This document shows, piece by piece, positions 48,155-59,442 of a stretch of 64,000 nucleotides of DNA (positions are counted from its first letter, which is position 1; each line of letters opens with the position of its first letter). Both the position numbers and the translations under genes were made by a program. Location: NCBI GenBank assembly GCA_965644295.1, contig CBFFRP010000360.1, positions 62,001 to 126,000 of the forward strand. Direction: 5' to 3'. Origin of the DNA: Paraphysomonas bandaiensis (taxonomy: Eukaryota; Chrysophyceae). The notes beneath the pieces are model-generated. The model saw only the letters and a program-made list of their open reading frames with translations, searched no databases and had not been told where the DNA came from.

Positions 48155-49190
48155 CAGGGCTGTGTAACAACTAATTGTCAATTCGTAATTGACGCAGGTT
48201 GTAGTCAATTATAATTGCAAACGTTACTTGCTGTTCCAAGTAATTGCGATATTATTGATACAAGTAGATGTACATTAGCTGCCAACATAACTTACACAAC
48301 CACTGTTATTTCATCCCAGAGGCCACGACATATTAATTCGATCCTTCGTTGCCACCTTGAATTCTTCACGACTGCCTTTTTAAAGCAGCGTTATGAATAA
48401 TAGCAGCATTATTGCCCAGATGACGCTCGACAATCGGGTGTTTTTCGATGACTTCGTCAAGCAATATACAAACGTCGTGGAGGACGAGTTGGTGTTCATA
48501 TTCATCCTACAATTCTATTGACACTCATCATCAGTGACATTGTCATCACCATCTTCGACATTGGAAAAAATTCACCACTTTGTTCTCTCAGCACAATGTT
48601 TTTGCGGAAGAAGCTGCCGAATGTGTACGTTGCCTATTATCATTGTTCTGTAGTGTATTCCAGAGCTAAGGAATAATATACTGTTGGTTACTGGGAAGAG
48701 TCAATAACGAAGTATCTATGGGCTGTCTGCACCACAGGTCCAATGGATGCGTCCGATAACGCAAGGAACATTTATGACTGGACAGAGTGGAAGAAAACCT
48801 TCCATTCACTTTCTGTGAGAATAAATTAAATAGAAGGAAGTCTTGTTTGGGTAAAATGACTGCAAAGACGCGTAAGAAGTATTTAGGACTTTTGGAGGTG
48901 ACAGTACGTGAAATCATAAAAGAAATGCTTCCAACTACGTTAATTTGATCTCAGTATAAAAGGTGCTGTATCAAGAATCCAAGGTTTACCAGATGCAGTG
49001 ACTGATATGATTCCTACTCCTCGACAGAATACCGAAATCAATACCCTTGTAAACAACTTGAAAGTTTTTGAAAGCGTTTCCAAGGTGCTTCAAACAGTAG
49101 GCTCTAGTCAAGTGAATCTCTATGAATGTCGGAACCTTTTTGACGGCTTATTGAGAGACTTCGGGACTACATATCTCCTTTAAAGAAAAG
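48155..49190 (+). mobile_element. Degenerate hAT-like transposon
   Basis: Starts CAGGGCTGTGTAACAACTAATTGTCAATTCG, matching the ends at 13524 and (inverted) 32822. Inside, broken frames include 48998-49180, encoding a segment (VNNLKVFESVSKVLQ...VNLYECRNLFDGLL) resembling the middle of BED-type hAT transposases. The following frame continues with PLLMTLNMMLFLKNNG after a frame break. Stops and frameshifts throughout mean it is inactive. The right terminus was not found. Confidence 0.6.
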
Positions 49191-49464
49191 ACGTTCCATT
49201 GTTAATGACCCTTAATATGATGCTGTTTCTGAAAAATAATGGACACTTGTGGCCTGATGCATGCATATTTCAATTAATTTTGAATGAATGTGGTGGTGAT
49301 CACGTCACCGATGATGGCTCCGATGTTGAGTATGAGGACAGTTGTTGAGTATGAGCAGAAGGTAGTCTTCGCTTGGCAGCGTTAATTATGTGAACTTAAC
49401 GACGGGTACTAAAAATGGAATCTACGCATGCGTTTATTTGCTGAATAATGGTACTAATTTATTG

Positions 49465-49870
49465 TAATATATTGCAATAGTATTGTTGGGCCGTTTAAAA
49501 TTCCATCAATATTAATGGTGAGACGCTATCTAACAATAGTATTGCAATATATCGTTCCCTATCCCTGTTTGCTATAGTATGCTAGTACAAAATAAGGAAT
49601 CTACGCAAGTGTTTAATTGCAAAAGAACGATACTATTTGCTCCATTCTGAGCGCGTACTTAGGTAGAGCCGGGTGGGGATCTAACTAATACTTGATTAAG
49701 TCCCATATGTTATTTGCTAGCTACCTACTGAACCCAACTAGCTACATCATTATCACACGGTATTTAGCGCTGAATATACAGTGAGAGCCCGAGTGGGGAA
49801 GCGCTGAACTAAGCAATGTGTACATAGGTAGAGGTGCGCGATCGCAGCACTAAACAGCACCCACTAGAGG
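49465..49870 (+). repeat. Dispersed repeat family B, copy 1
   Basis: Two linked modules. One is a palindromic TATTGCAATAGTATTGTTG to CAATAGTATTGCAATATATCGTTCCCTATCCCTG module. The other runs TTATTTGCTAGCTACCTACTGAACCCAACTAGCTACATCATTATCACACGG to GTACATAGGTAGAGGTGCGCGATCGCAGCAC. Both recur at 52714-53100 and partly, inverted, at 57880-58262. The CCCTG end suggests a hAT-like MITE. Confidence 0.75.
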
Positions 49871-50301
49871 GCCGCACGCAGTGATTAGTTACGCTGGCAG
49901 TAGTAACTGTGTTCGCTCGAAGATGAGCGATATGATATCATGATACAAAAACGGTGTTTTCATTGCTACAAAAGTGGCAACTTTCCAAAAGTTCGTATTT
50001 TTTCGAATAGTTTATTTCATTATAAAAAGTGGTAGTTTTCTCTCATGCTATGATATGAGGATCATCGTCCACTATACAGTATTCTGTGATCCAGGAAGTG
50101 GACATTCTGGTGTCTGAATATCTCCCCACTTGGCCTTCCTTCGCCTTCTATAGTGTTTCTTCGTACAATGATGGAGCAGCACAGTAGCGTATAGCGGTAT
50201 CTATACATAGATATACAGGCATAGAGATCTAAACTCATCTCACTATCTTCCACTGCATCTACACACTATCAGCATATAACACTATCAGTATCAGTATAGA
50301 T

Positions 50302-52242
50302 ATGTCGAATATATCTGATCTTAACGATGATGTGTTGCGTCTCATCATCTCTATGATCCCACACACGGCTGTCCTTCCTGTGGTCATGACTTGCAAGAGA
50401 TTTCAAGATACAGTCTACACTGATAAGAGCAGAGAGAGACTTGAGTCACATGCATCTCACTACTGTATGACCAACTCAATGGTCTCATGGGCTCTGTCTA
50501 TGGGCTGCCCACACACACTGCTATCATATAGCTGTGCACTGGATGGCAGACTACAGCAGCTCATACATATACATGCCCTTCATACTGATACGACCACACA
50601 GAGATCACTACACCAATCTGGTTTACGCAATTGTAGCGTTGTATCGGGTATCGAGCTTCAGATGATATGTAGTTTATATAGCCCTACATATCCATTGTAT
50701 TCAGAAACTTGCGTGGCTGCTGCAAAAGGTGGGCACTTGGATATTCTGAAGTGGCTTCGTTCACAGGATCCTCCATGTCCATGGGATGAGGGAACTTGCA
50801 GTGCAGCTGCTGAAGGTGGTCACTTGGATGTTCTGAAGTGGCTTCGTTCACAGGACCCTCCATGTCCATGGAGTGAATCAACTTGCAGTGCAGCTGCTGA
50901 AGGTGGCCACTTGGATGTTCTGAAGTGGGTTCGTTCACAGGACCCCCCATGTCCATGGTGTGAACGGACTTGCAGTGCAGCTGCAAAATGTGGACACTTG
51001 GATGTTCTGAAGTGGGTTCGTTCACAGGATCCGCCGTGTCCATGGAGTGAATCAACTTGCAGTGCAGCTGCTGAAGGTGGCCACTTGGATGTTCTGGTTT
51101 GGCTTCGTTCACAGGACCCCCCATGTCCATGGAATGAAAGGGCTTGCAACGCAGCTGCAAGAAGTGAACACTTGGATGTTCTGGTTTGGCTTCGTTCACA
51201 GGACCCCCCATGTTCATGTAATGAAGAAATATGCTACTATGTTGCACAACATGGACAGTTGAATGTTCTGAAGTGGCTTCGTTCACAGGACCCCCCATGT
51301 CCATGGAATGAAAAGGCTTGCAGTGCAGCTGCAAAAGGTGGACACTTGGATGTTCTGAAGTGGCTTCGTTCACAGGATCCGCCATGTCCATGGAGTGAAT
51401 CAACTTGCATTGCAGCTGCAGATGGCGAACACATAGACGTTCTTGATTGGCTTCGTTCACAGGACCCCCCATGTCCATGGAATGAAGAAATATGCTTCAA
51501 TGCGGCAGAATTTGGACACCTGGATGTTTTGAAGTGGGTTCGTTCACAGGACCCTCCATGCCCATGGGGTGAATATACATGCTTCAATGCTTCTCTGATG
51601 GGACACTTGGATATTCTGAAGTGGGTTCGCTCACAGGACCCTCCATGTCCATGGAATGAAAATACGTGCTTCAATGCTTTGAGGGGTGGACACTTAGATG
51701 TTCTGAAGTGGCTTCGAGCACAGGACCCTCCATGTCCATGGAATGAATGGACTTGTTTTGCTGTTGCAGAAAGAGGTGAGTGGGATGTTCTGAAATGGCT
51801 TCGTTCACAGGACCCTCCATGTCCATGGAATGAAGAAATATGCTACTATGCTGTACAACACAGTCGTTTGGATGTTTTGGAGTGGCTTCGTTCACAAGAA
51901 CCTCCATGTCCATGGAATGAACGGACATGCATGGCTGCTATTGAAAATAGAGAATGGGAGATTCTTTTATGGCTTCGCTCACGTAATCCTCCATGTCCCT
52001 GGAATTCAGTAACTTGCGCAGTTGCTGCGGAAGGTGGACACTTGAATGTTCTGAAGTGGCTTCGTTCACAGTGCCCTCCATGTCCATGGGATGAAGAAAC
52101 TTGGATTGCTGCTGCAGATGGTGGTCACTTGAATGTTCTTGAGTGGCTTCGTTCACAGGACATTCCACTGTCAAGAGATGGTTGGGATTACTACTCACAG
52201 GACATTCCACGGTCATGGGATGGGTGGGATTGTCACGCTTAG
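50302..52242 (+). CDS. F-box protein with about 17 tandem 29-residue ankyrin-like repeats
   Basis: Intronless 646-residue protein. Residues 4-45 form an F-box-like region (LNDDVLRLIISMI...VVMTCKRFQDTVY), which would recruit an SCF ubiquitin ligase. From about residue 143, some 17 repeats of 29 residues follow the pattern GHLDVLKWLRSQDPPCPWNE-TCSAAA. Such PPCPW repeats occur in large ankyrin-type families of algae and giant viruses. The 87-bp DNA units are nearly identical, so the array is recent or homogenised. Variation sits in the two or three residues after PW and around TC, the likely contact surface. The last unit decays (DIPLSRDGW, DIPRSWDGW), and a further degenerate unit lies past the stop at 52245-52280. 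Confidence 0.88.
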   Translation: MSNISDLNDDVLRLIISMIPHTAVLPVVMTCKRFQDTVYTDKSRERLESHASHYCMTNSMVSWALSMGCPHTLLSYSCALDGRLQQLIHIHALHTDTTTQRSLHQSGLRNCSVVSGIELQMICSLYSPTYPLYSETCVAAAKGGHLDILKWLRSQDPPCPWDEGTCSAAAEGGHLDVLKWLRSQDPPCPWSESTCSAAAEGGHLDVLKWVRSQDPPCPWCERTCSAAAKCGHLDVLKWVRSQDPPCPWSESTCSAAAEGGHLDVLVWLRSQDPPCPWNERACNAAARSEHLDVLVWLRSQDPPCSCNEEICYYVAQHGQLNVLKWLRSQDPPCPWNEKACSAAAKGGHLDVLKWLRSQDPPCPWSESTCIAAADGEHIDVLDWLRSQDPPCPWNEEICFNAAEFGHLDVLKWVRSQDPPCPWGEYTCFNASLMGHLDILKWVRSQDPPCPWNENTCFNALRGGHLDVLKWLRAQDPPCPWNEWTCFAVAERGEWDVLKWLRSQDPPCPWNEEICYYAVQHSRLDVLEWLRSQEPPCPWNERTCMAAIENREWEILLWLRSRNPPCPWNSVTCAVAAEGGHLNVLKWLRSQCPPCPWDEETWIAAADGGHLNVLEWLRSQDIPLSRDGWDYYSQDIPRSWDGWDCHA

Positions 52243-52380
52243 TGTGAATAGTGGGATGTTTTGAAGTGTTTACGTTCATATGTAACGTATCCCTTGTTGG
52301 ACATGCCCTTATTTATCTGCAACGTAACTTTAACTTAGTTCAATTTATGACCAGGTTTACCTAAAATTACCTTGGTTGAT

Positions 52381-52540
52381 TGGTTGCACCTTGGTGCTTG
52401 CGGCGACGCACAAGCAGCTTCTGTTGCGCTAAATAGTAGGATAATAGAATTTGTGCTGATTAGTAGATCTAGCATACCACTAGCCACTATATCGGAACGA
52501 GTTTTTAACGCCTATTGCTAAATAACAAGACTTTCAATAT
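52381..52540 (+). repeat. Foldback-arm copy
   Basis: Nearly identical to the left arm of 57055-57275, from GGTTGCACCTTGGTGCTTGCGGCGACGCAC to TTTAACGCCTATTGCTAAATAACAAGAC. It is single rather than paired and its outermost 45 bases are missing. Confidence 0.85.
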
Positions 52541-52713
52541 ATACCTTGGTTGAATTAATTATTATTTTGAATAACTTTTTTACCAAATTGCTTTGACCGA
52601 TATGAATAATATTTCTCTTACTGACAGTCTAGCTCACGATATATTGCATTTGTTGCTGGTAGGTGTGGACACAAAGAGTTGCGCATACGCCTTAAAAAAC
52701 TTACTAAAATCTT

Positions 52714-53100
52714 TCTATTTGCTATCTACCTACTGAACCCAACTAGCTACATCATTATCACACGGTGTTTAGCCTGAATATGCAGTGAGAACACGAGTGG
52801 GGAAGCGCTGAACTAAGCAATGTGTACATAGGTAGAGGTGCGCGGTCGCAGCACTCACTAGAGACTAGAGTGATTAGTTACGCTTTCAGTATGGGGCACT
52901 ACTATATTGACATAATATATATTGCAATATGTTTCAATAGTATTGTTGCGTCGGTTCAAAAGCTCTATCAGTATTATTGGTGGGATGCTAGCTAGCAATA
53001 GTATTGCAATATATCAATATATTGTTCCCTGGCCCTGGTAGATAGCGTCCCATTAATAATTTTGCAATATATTGCGATATAGTAGATATTAGTATCAGTA
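52714..53100 (+). repeat. Dispersed repeat family B, copy 2
   Basis: The same two modules as 49465-49870 but in swapped order: the CTACCTACTGAACCCAACTAGC module comes first (52726-52880) and the palindromic TTGCAATAGTATTG module second (52905-53095). Confidence 0.75.
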
Positions 53101-53198
53101 TACGCTGAGCTGACTTAACAGTAACAATGTTGAAGTTTCTTTCGTCAGTCGACCTATTATTACTGTGTTGTTCCTTCTTAGCCCTCGAGTATAATATG

Positions 53199-53420
53199 CT
53201 ATCCTGTTTGCGTAGAATTTTTTTTGACGATGTTGAATGCCATAAACTTTTCGGCATTGTTGAGCTCAAATGACGAGGTTTTATATCCATTGGCTGGGTA
53301 TTTATCCTGCGCCCACCATATCCAAGGGTCGGACAAAAAAGTCCTATAATGCTTACGATAATAGAAGTGCATTTCAAAATTTCCATGACTGTTATTTACG
53401 GCGAGCAGACAGCGTACCAT
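53199..53420 (-). CDS. Small unrecognised ORF next to ARL3
   Basis: A frame of about 73 codons from ATG 53420 (MVRCLLAVNNS), aromatic and basic (FYYRKHYRTFLSDPWIWWAQDKY), ending QTG-stop. It is only 90 bp after the ARL3 stop on the same strand. The composition resembles small mitochondrial complex subunits, but I recognise no family. It could also be chance. Confidence 0.3.
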   Translation of the reverse strand: MVRCLLAVNNSHGNFEMHFYYRKHYRTFLSDPWIWWAQDKYPANGYKTSSFELNNAEKFMAFNIVKKNSTQTG

Positions 53421-53509
53421 AAAACATACAATCACTCAACACAACGACACAATTAAATATATCTGCTTTTGAAAAGTCTACGACATTACTTTTGCATTAG
53501 AACTGTATC

Positions 53510-54334
53510 TCAACTTCCTGTCTTCGAGCTATGCCCAGTTTCAACAAGTTCTTCGACAATAAAATCAATTCCATCCTACGCACATACATAAAAGAAGAAT
53601 TATAGTAGTAGTTGATTAAGTTATACTTGTAATCCTTCTCCAGTTTTGGCAGAGCACGGTACAATAATCCACTGCCTGCAGTCAAGCATGAAAACATATA
53701 GTCATCATCAGCGATTTCCCGACCTGTCTCTAATCGCATGCAGATTCAATCCAGCAGTCAGTTCGGCAGCACTTAATGCGGACAGTAAGTCCTGCTTGTT
53801 AGCATATATAAGCAGTGGTACACCGGATAGTTTATCCTCTTCGAGCAATTGCTGGAGTTCTATACCGGTCTCTTCCATTCTTCTACGGTCGGCGCTATCT
53901 ATAACATATATCTATACCAAATATAATTAACAGTATCGTATGTAATTGATATCAGTACGTACCAATGCATCTGTAGATTCAAAGTAGTTTCTCCAGTAAG
54001 GGCGTATAGTCTTTTGACCTATATAACAATTAACATATACATATATACACATCTATAGAGTTACAGTGATATGTGTATACAGTGATATGTAGTGTGCTGT
54101 ATGATATCACTGCACAACACACTCACCTCCCACATCCCATACATTCATTTTTAAATCAGATTGAATAAGAGATTTCACATTGAATCCTTGAGTGGGAGTG
54201 ACATGCTGAATATCTTCCGCTGACAGCTTCCTCAGTACGGTTGTTTTACCAGAATTATCCAAACCTAACACAAGAATACGAACCTCTCGATCGCTTCGTT
54301 TAAGTGTTCGTAGTAATCTATCTAGAATACCCAT
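53510..54334 (-). CDS. ARL3: ARL3 ADP-ribosylation-factor-like GTPase
   Basis: Small GTPase that releases lipidated cargo into cilia. Five exons, 54334-54127, 54018-53963, 53911-53724, 53675-53627 and 53575-53510, give 188 residues (ARL3 is usually about 182). Gly2 for N-terminal modification is present. P-loop GLDNSGKT, switch 1 [10 protein letters not shown], switch 2 [18 protein letters not shown] (split by intron 1), NKQD and the [13 protein letters not shown]5 region are all intact. The FNVKS and RPYWRNYFE wording is ARL3-like rather than ARF1- or ARL2-like. ARL3 tracks with ciliated organisms, so this cell probably has a flagellum. Head-to-head with SAM synthetase. Confidence 0.95.
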
Positions 54335-54436
54335 AGTGAGATATAGTTACTAGAGATCACAATAAATGAGACACAGTCAACACATAACACCATCGAATAA
54401 TACACACACCATACTACAATGAAACCCCTCCATATA

Positions 54437-55120
54437 GATACATACATACATACATACATACATACATACATACATACATACATACATACATACATACATA
54501 CATACATACATACATACATACATACATACATACATACATACATACATACATACATACATACATACATACATACATACATACATACATACATACATACATA
54601 CATACATACATACATACATACATACATACATACATACATACATACATACATACATACATACATACATACATACATACATACATACATACATACATACATA
54701 CATACATACATACATACATACATACATACATACATACATACATACATACATACATACATACATACATACATACATACATACATACATACATACATACATA
54801 CATACATACATACATACATACATACATACATACATACATACATACATACATACATACATACATACATACATACATACATACATACATACATACATACATA
54901 CATACATACATACATACATACATACATACATACATACATACATACATACATACATACATACATACATACATACATACATACATACATACATACATACATA
55001 CATACATACATACATACATACATACATACATACATACATACATACATACATACATACATACATACATACATACATACATACATACATACATACATACATA
55101 CATACATACATACATACATA
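54437..55120 (+). repeat. (CATA)n microsatellite in divergent promoter
   Basis: About 170 perfect CATA units with no interruption that I can see, between ARL3 and SAM synthetase. The perfection suggests very recent expansion. Confidence 0.97.
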
Positions 55121-55341
55121 CCAACAGCAGTACACATACACTGTACACCACAACACAATCGCAGAATACATTATATACATCTGTATTTCAGTTGGTGTGG
55201 CTATTGAAGATATGCTCTGTTGGGGCATGTGTGGCTCTGATGCAATTAGATGCTATCCAACCCTTCCAGATCATTTTATGCACAATCCTTTACAGCACAG
55301 CACAATTCTCTGTCACTGCACACTTATTGAACATCTATACA

Positions 55342-56505
55342 ATGTCTGATATCTTTCTCTTTTCTTCCGAGTCTGTTAACGAGGGACACCCCGACAAGAT
55401 CTGTGATCAGATCTCTGATGCTGTCCTTGATGCTTGCGTTCGTGACGACCCCGCCTCTCGTGTAGCTTGCGAGACTTGCACCAAGACTGGCATGGTTATG
55501 ATCTTTGGTGAGATCACTACCTCTGCTACCGTCAACTACGAGCAGGTTATCCGTGAGACTCTTAAGGATATCGGATACGACGATGTTGCTAAGGGTATGG
55601 ACTACAGAACCTGCAATGTCATTGTTGCCATTGAGGAACAGTCCCCTGATATTGCCCAGTCTGTTGATAACGTCAAGCTTGAGGACATTGGTGCTGGTGA
55701 CCAGGGAATCATGTTTGGATATGCCACTGATGAGACTGAGTCTCTCATGCCCCTTACCCACAACCTTGCTACTTCTCTTGGCTCCCGCCTGACTGAGGTC
55801 CGCAAGACTGGTGTCTGCCCATGGGTTCGCCCAGATGGTAAGACTCAGATCACCTGTGAGTACAAGAACGAGAACGGAAGAATGGTTCCTCAGCGCGTGC
55901 ACACTGTTGTCATCTCCACTCAGCACTCTGAGGAGGTCTCCAACGAGGACATCCGCAATGACCTTATGGAGCACGTTATTAAGCACGTCATCCCTGCCGA
56001 GTACCTCGACGAGAAGACCATCTACCACTTGAATCCTTCTGGACGCTTCGTGATTGGTGGTCCTCACGGTGATGCAGGTCTTACCGGCAGAAAGATTATT
56101 ATTGACACATACGGAGGATGGGGAGCTCACGGTGGAGGTGCCTTCTCCGGTAAGGACACCACCAAGGTTGACCGCTCTGCAGCCTATGCTGCTCGTTGGG
56201 TTGCCAAGTCCGTTGTGGCTGCTGGCCTTGCTCACAGATGCCTTGTTCAGCTCTCTTACGGTATTGGCCTTGCCCATCCTTTGTCCATCTTCGTGGACTC
56301 TTATGGCACTGGCATGACCCGCTCTGGCAAGACAGACAACGAAATCGTTGAGATCATCAAGAAGAACTTTGATCTTCGTGCTGGATGCATCATCCGTGAC
56401 CTCAACCTTCGTCGTCCTTGCATGAAGAAGACTTCCGCTTACGGCCACTTTGGACGCAATGACCCTGACTTCACCTGGGAGACCGTCAAGGAGCTTGAAA
56501 TTTAA
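55342..56505 (+). CDS. S-adenosylmethionine synthetase (methionine adenosyltransferase)
   Basis: Makes the methyl donor S-adenosylmethionine from methionine and ATP in the cytosol. Intronless, 387 residues, full family length. Motifs: [22 protein letters not shown] at the start, [14 protein letters not shown], the P-loop-like [21 protein letters not shown] and [23 protein letters not shown] 55342 is chosen because [19 protein letters not shown] is the usual N-terminus; the frame is open 50 codons upstream without homology. Codon use is strongly biased (CTT/CTC, GGT, AAG, ATC, GAG), unlike its AT-rich neighbours, as expected for a very highly expressed gene. The bias also creates a 374-codon antisense frame that is not a gene. 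Confidence 0.97.
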   Translation: MSDIFLFSSESVNEGHPDKICDQISDAVLDACVRDDPASRVACETCTKTGMVMIFGEITTSATVNYEQVIRETLKDIGYDDVAKGMDYRTCNVIVAIEEQSPDIAQSVDNVKLEDIGAGDQGIMFGYATDETESLMPLTHNLATSLGSRLTEVRKTGVCPWVRPDGKTQITCEYKNENGRMVPQRVHTVVISTQHSEEVSNEDIRNDLMEHVIKHVIPAEYLDEKTIYHLNPSGRFVIGGPHGDAGLTGRKIIIDTYGGWGAHGGGAFSGKDTTKVDRSAAYAARWVAKSVVAAGLAHRCLVQLSYGIGLAHPLSIFVDSYGTGMTRSGKTDNEIVEIIKKNFDLRAGCIIRDLNLRRPCMKKTSAYGHFGRNDPDFTWETVKELEI

Positions 56506-57054
56506 ATAGCATAGTCCTTATTTTGTCTCTAAGTTAGTGCAGCGGTCAGGAGTGCCGACCTTTAACCATTCTTAGAGTAATGGAATAAAAGGACTCGCCA
56601 TTCTTAGATGTCAATAGTCTTTTCAATAAGTAACTAGCACGAGATGATTATTTTTGAGTCCTAAATTTGCTTCCGGCTAATAATTTTGATGAATTTCAAT
56701 AGATTTACTACGTCAGATTTTTTCATACAATCTCTATTTTCATACAATACAAGAGTAGGTGGTATTTGTTTACCCAATTCACACTTCTCTATCATGATAC
56801 TATTCGACTGAAGTCGTACCATGCATGAAAAGTATCACTTCAACATCTCAAATGAATGTTCACAGGAATATTACACAATCAATCAACATGTATGACGTAT
56901 GTTTTGCTTTTAGTAATACGAAGTGTCAGAGTAACATATCACCAATATAGGCACATTATTCCGCAAGAATATTTTGTCAAACTCTCAACATAAATGTGTA
57001 TGTTAACAGAGGCCTCTACTTAGTACTTAGTAGCACTTACTTCTATTCTTACTC

Positions 57055-57672
57055 AGACACACGAGCAGGGCGAACTCACACACAACATCAAGAACGGAAG
57101 TGGTTGCACCTTGGTGCTTGCGGCGACGCACAAGCAGCTTCTGTAGCGTTAAATAGTAGGATAATAGAATTTGTGCTGATTAGTTATGGGTAGAGGCTTA
57201 CTAGTAGATCTAGTATTCAAGAGCCGCTATATCGGAACGAGTTTTTAACGCCTATTGCTAAATAAAAAGACATTTAATAAATCTATTCTTACTCATCATA
57301 TTCATATTATCGGTAACACTATACTCCTTAAGATATCATGGAATCATATCATTTGTAGGTGAACTTCATACAGATTATGTTTCATTTCATTGGTGGATTA
57401 TTAATCTGTGGTTTCATTATCGAGAAATGGTCTTCTGAGGTGTATATTGAAAGTCTTGTTATTTAGCAATAGGCGTTAAAAACTCGTGCCAGTATAGTGG
57501 CTAGTTGAATGCTAGACATACTAGTTAGACCTCTACCCATAACTAATCAGCACAAATTCTATTATCCTACTATTTAACGCTACAGAAGCTGCTTGTGCGT
57601 CGCCGCAAGCACCAAGGTGCGACCACTTCCGTTCTTAATGTTGTTTGTGAGTTTCGCCCTGCTCGTGTGTCT
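57055..57672. mobile_element. 618-bp foldback transposable element
   Basis: Two inverted arms of about 220 bp (57055-57275 and 57450-57672) separated by a 174-bp AT-rich spacer. Arms start AGACACACGAGCAGGGCGAAC and share GAACGGAAGTGGT-GCACC, GCGACGCACAAGCAGC and TTTAACGCCTATTGCTAAATAA, with a handful of mismatches. No coding frame. Single arms recur at 52381, 40266, 32828 (-) and 6165 (-). Confidence 0.9.
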
Positions 57673-57879
57673 TAGGACTAACTGGCGCGTGTTATGAGGG
57701 GTTATGGTCTATATAGTACGTACATGCAATTCACCATCCGCAATAGCTGAGTTGATCATTCCAGTACGTGATTTTTGTTATGGTGCTGCTGTGTTGTAAT
57801 ATTATATGAATGATGTATCTTTTTAAAGAAGGAGTTAATCAGGTTGATGTTTATGAGTATGGTTTCATCAACATTTAGT

Positions 57880-58262
57880 ATATGCCATCTAACAATTGAT
57901 GGAACACTATCTAACAATATAGTATTGCAATGTATTTTTCTCTATCCCTGGTATATAGAGTATAGCACGGTTATCACACGCTTTATATACGTGTATATCT
58001 TTTATATTGATAATCGTACAGCTTATATATATTTTTTAGCATTAGTAGCATCCTTGCATAATATAAGTACACATTGCATAGTTCAGTGCTTCCCCACTCG
58101 GGTTCTCACTGTATATTCAGCGCTAAATACCGTGTGATAGTGATGTAGCTAGTTGGGTTCAGTAGGTTGCTAGCAAATAACGTATGGTGCATAATCAAGT
58201 ATTAGTTAGATCCTCACCCGGCCCCCACCCGGATCTACATAAGAACGCGCTCAGAATGGAGC
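57880..58262 (-). repeat. Dispersed repeat family B, copy 3 (partly inverted)
   Basis: 58083-58262 is the reverse complement of the CTACATCATTATCACACGG module of family B. The short palindromic module (CAATATAGTATTGCAATG, CTATCCCTGG) lies at 57880-57955 in + orientation. About 125 bp of AT-rich sequence separates them. Confidence 0.7.
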
Positions 58263-59442
58263 AATTACTAGTGGGTATTAATGTATGTCATCTAGATGTT
58301 GTTTAACTATTTCACATATACTATAAACTATTGTGATATTATGCATTTATATTCTAAACATATAACTGCTTGTTGCAATTTACAATATTTTATAATAATA
58401 TTTTAATAATGATATCGTAGGAATGGCCTGATAATTCAACTGCTAGGGCAGTATTTTGAAAAGTAGCTCTACGTCTAAAAATAGATTATTTTAGGAAAAT
58501 GGAATAGATATGGATGCGGATATAGTTAAATAGCTTGTTGTAGTTGACCTATTCTAGTTAGTGTGGGGAGTTTTGAAGAGTATTGAGTATTTAACCATGC
58601 TGAGTAGTCCAGAAATATTAAAAAGTGGTTTACAACCCGTTCCTTTATGAGGAAAGTATATTGGTGTCCAATAATAATTAATAAACAATAATATTTTCTA
58701 GACGTCGTGATACATAGCATAAGCTGATAGCAGATAGAGTATATAGTATAGTGGTGTGAATAATGTTTGTAGTAGTCGCCAGTAGTAGTGTATTGACGTT
58801 TGGTGGTTAAAGAAAAGTTCATTCGTCAGACGGGATAGATTTGTACTCTTTTTGAACTACCAAACCACTTTTACAAAAAAAGTAAATAATTGAAAGCAAA
58901 TATAATTGATGCTGGCAAATAATTGCAATTATTATTGTTTTATACATCTCACAAATTAATTGTTGCACAAGTCTGCAAGCTAATAATATATTTTATATTT
59001 TACATTGTAGTTCAGTATGGAATATATAATATATATGTATCATTTATTCCAAGCTATATATGTTACGAATCAGCGTATCTCCTAAAAATCTTAGTATTCT
59101 GGCTGTTTTAAAATTCCAGGTTAAGGACTTGCGCGGATTAGGATTCAACTACATTCTGAGACATGAATCTATTGTGCTATACATTAAACTATCTAATATA
59201 ACGTTTTACAAGATAAATGGATCCCAAACAAATTTGACCATTCTTAGTTACTAGAGAAAGAAAGCCATAAGTAAGGGTTTGATGAAAGCACCTATCAAAT
59301 GGTTACTACAACCAGCAATCATAAGAGCATTTCAGCATCGTAGCAAGCAAATACCAACATACTAACGACCTGTGCTATGAAAACAGGCCAGCTACCAAAT
59401 CTTTACATGTCACATGCAACATTCACGTAGCAAGTAGTGACT

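Larger units (their letters stand above)
46917..50301. other. Long intergenic interval with transposon relics
   Basis: Beyond the hAT relic (48155-49190) and family B copy 1, the stretches 46917-48154 and 49871-50301 show no feature I can support. The frame 46867-47256 (-) overlaps the small + ORF and has no family resemblance. Confidence 0.45.
56506..59442. other. Large tail-to-tail gap
   Basis: AT-rich gap between SAM synthetase and cytochrome c1. Apart from the foldback element and family B copy 3, the stretches 56506-57054 and 58263-59442 contain only short unsupported frames. Confidence 0.5.

Noticed and set aside
50684-51928. Antisense frames of 85-264 codons across the F-box repeat array
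   Set aside because: The repeats (HGHGGSCERSH and similar) only mirror the 87-bp coding units on the other strand.
50728-52190. Regular 87-bp repeats considered as a CRISPR or satellite array
   Set aside because: There are no unique spacers, the repeats are in one continuous frame and encode a known protein-repeat type.
55324-56448. 374-codon antisense frame over SAM synthetase
   Set aside because: Produced by the biased codon use of the sense gene; no family resemblance and no start context.
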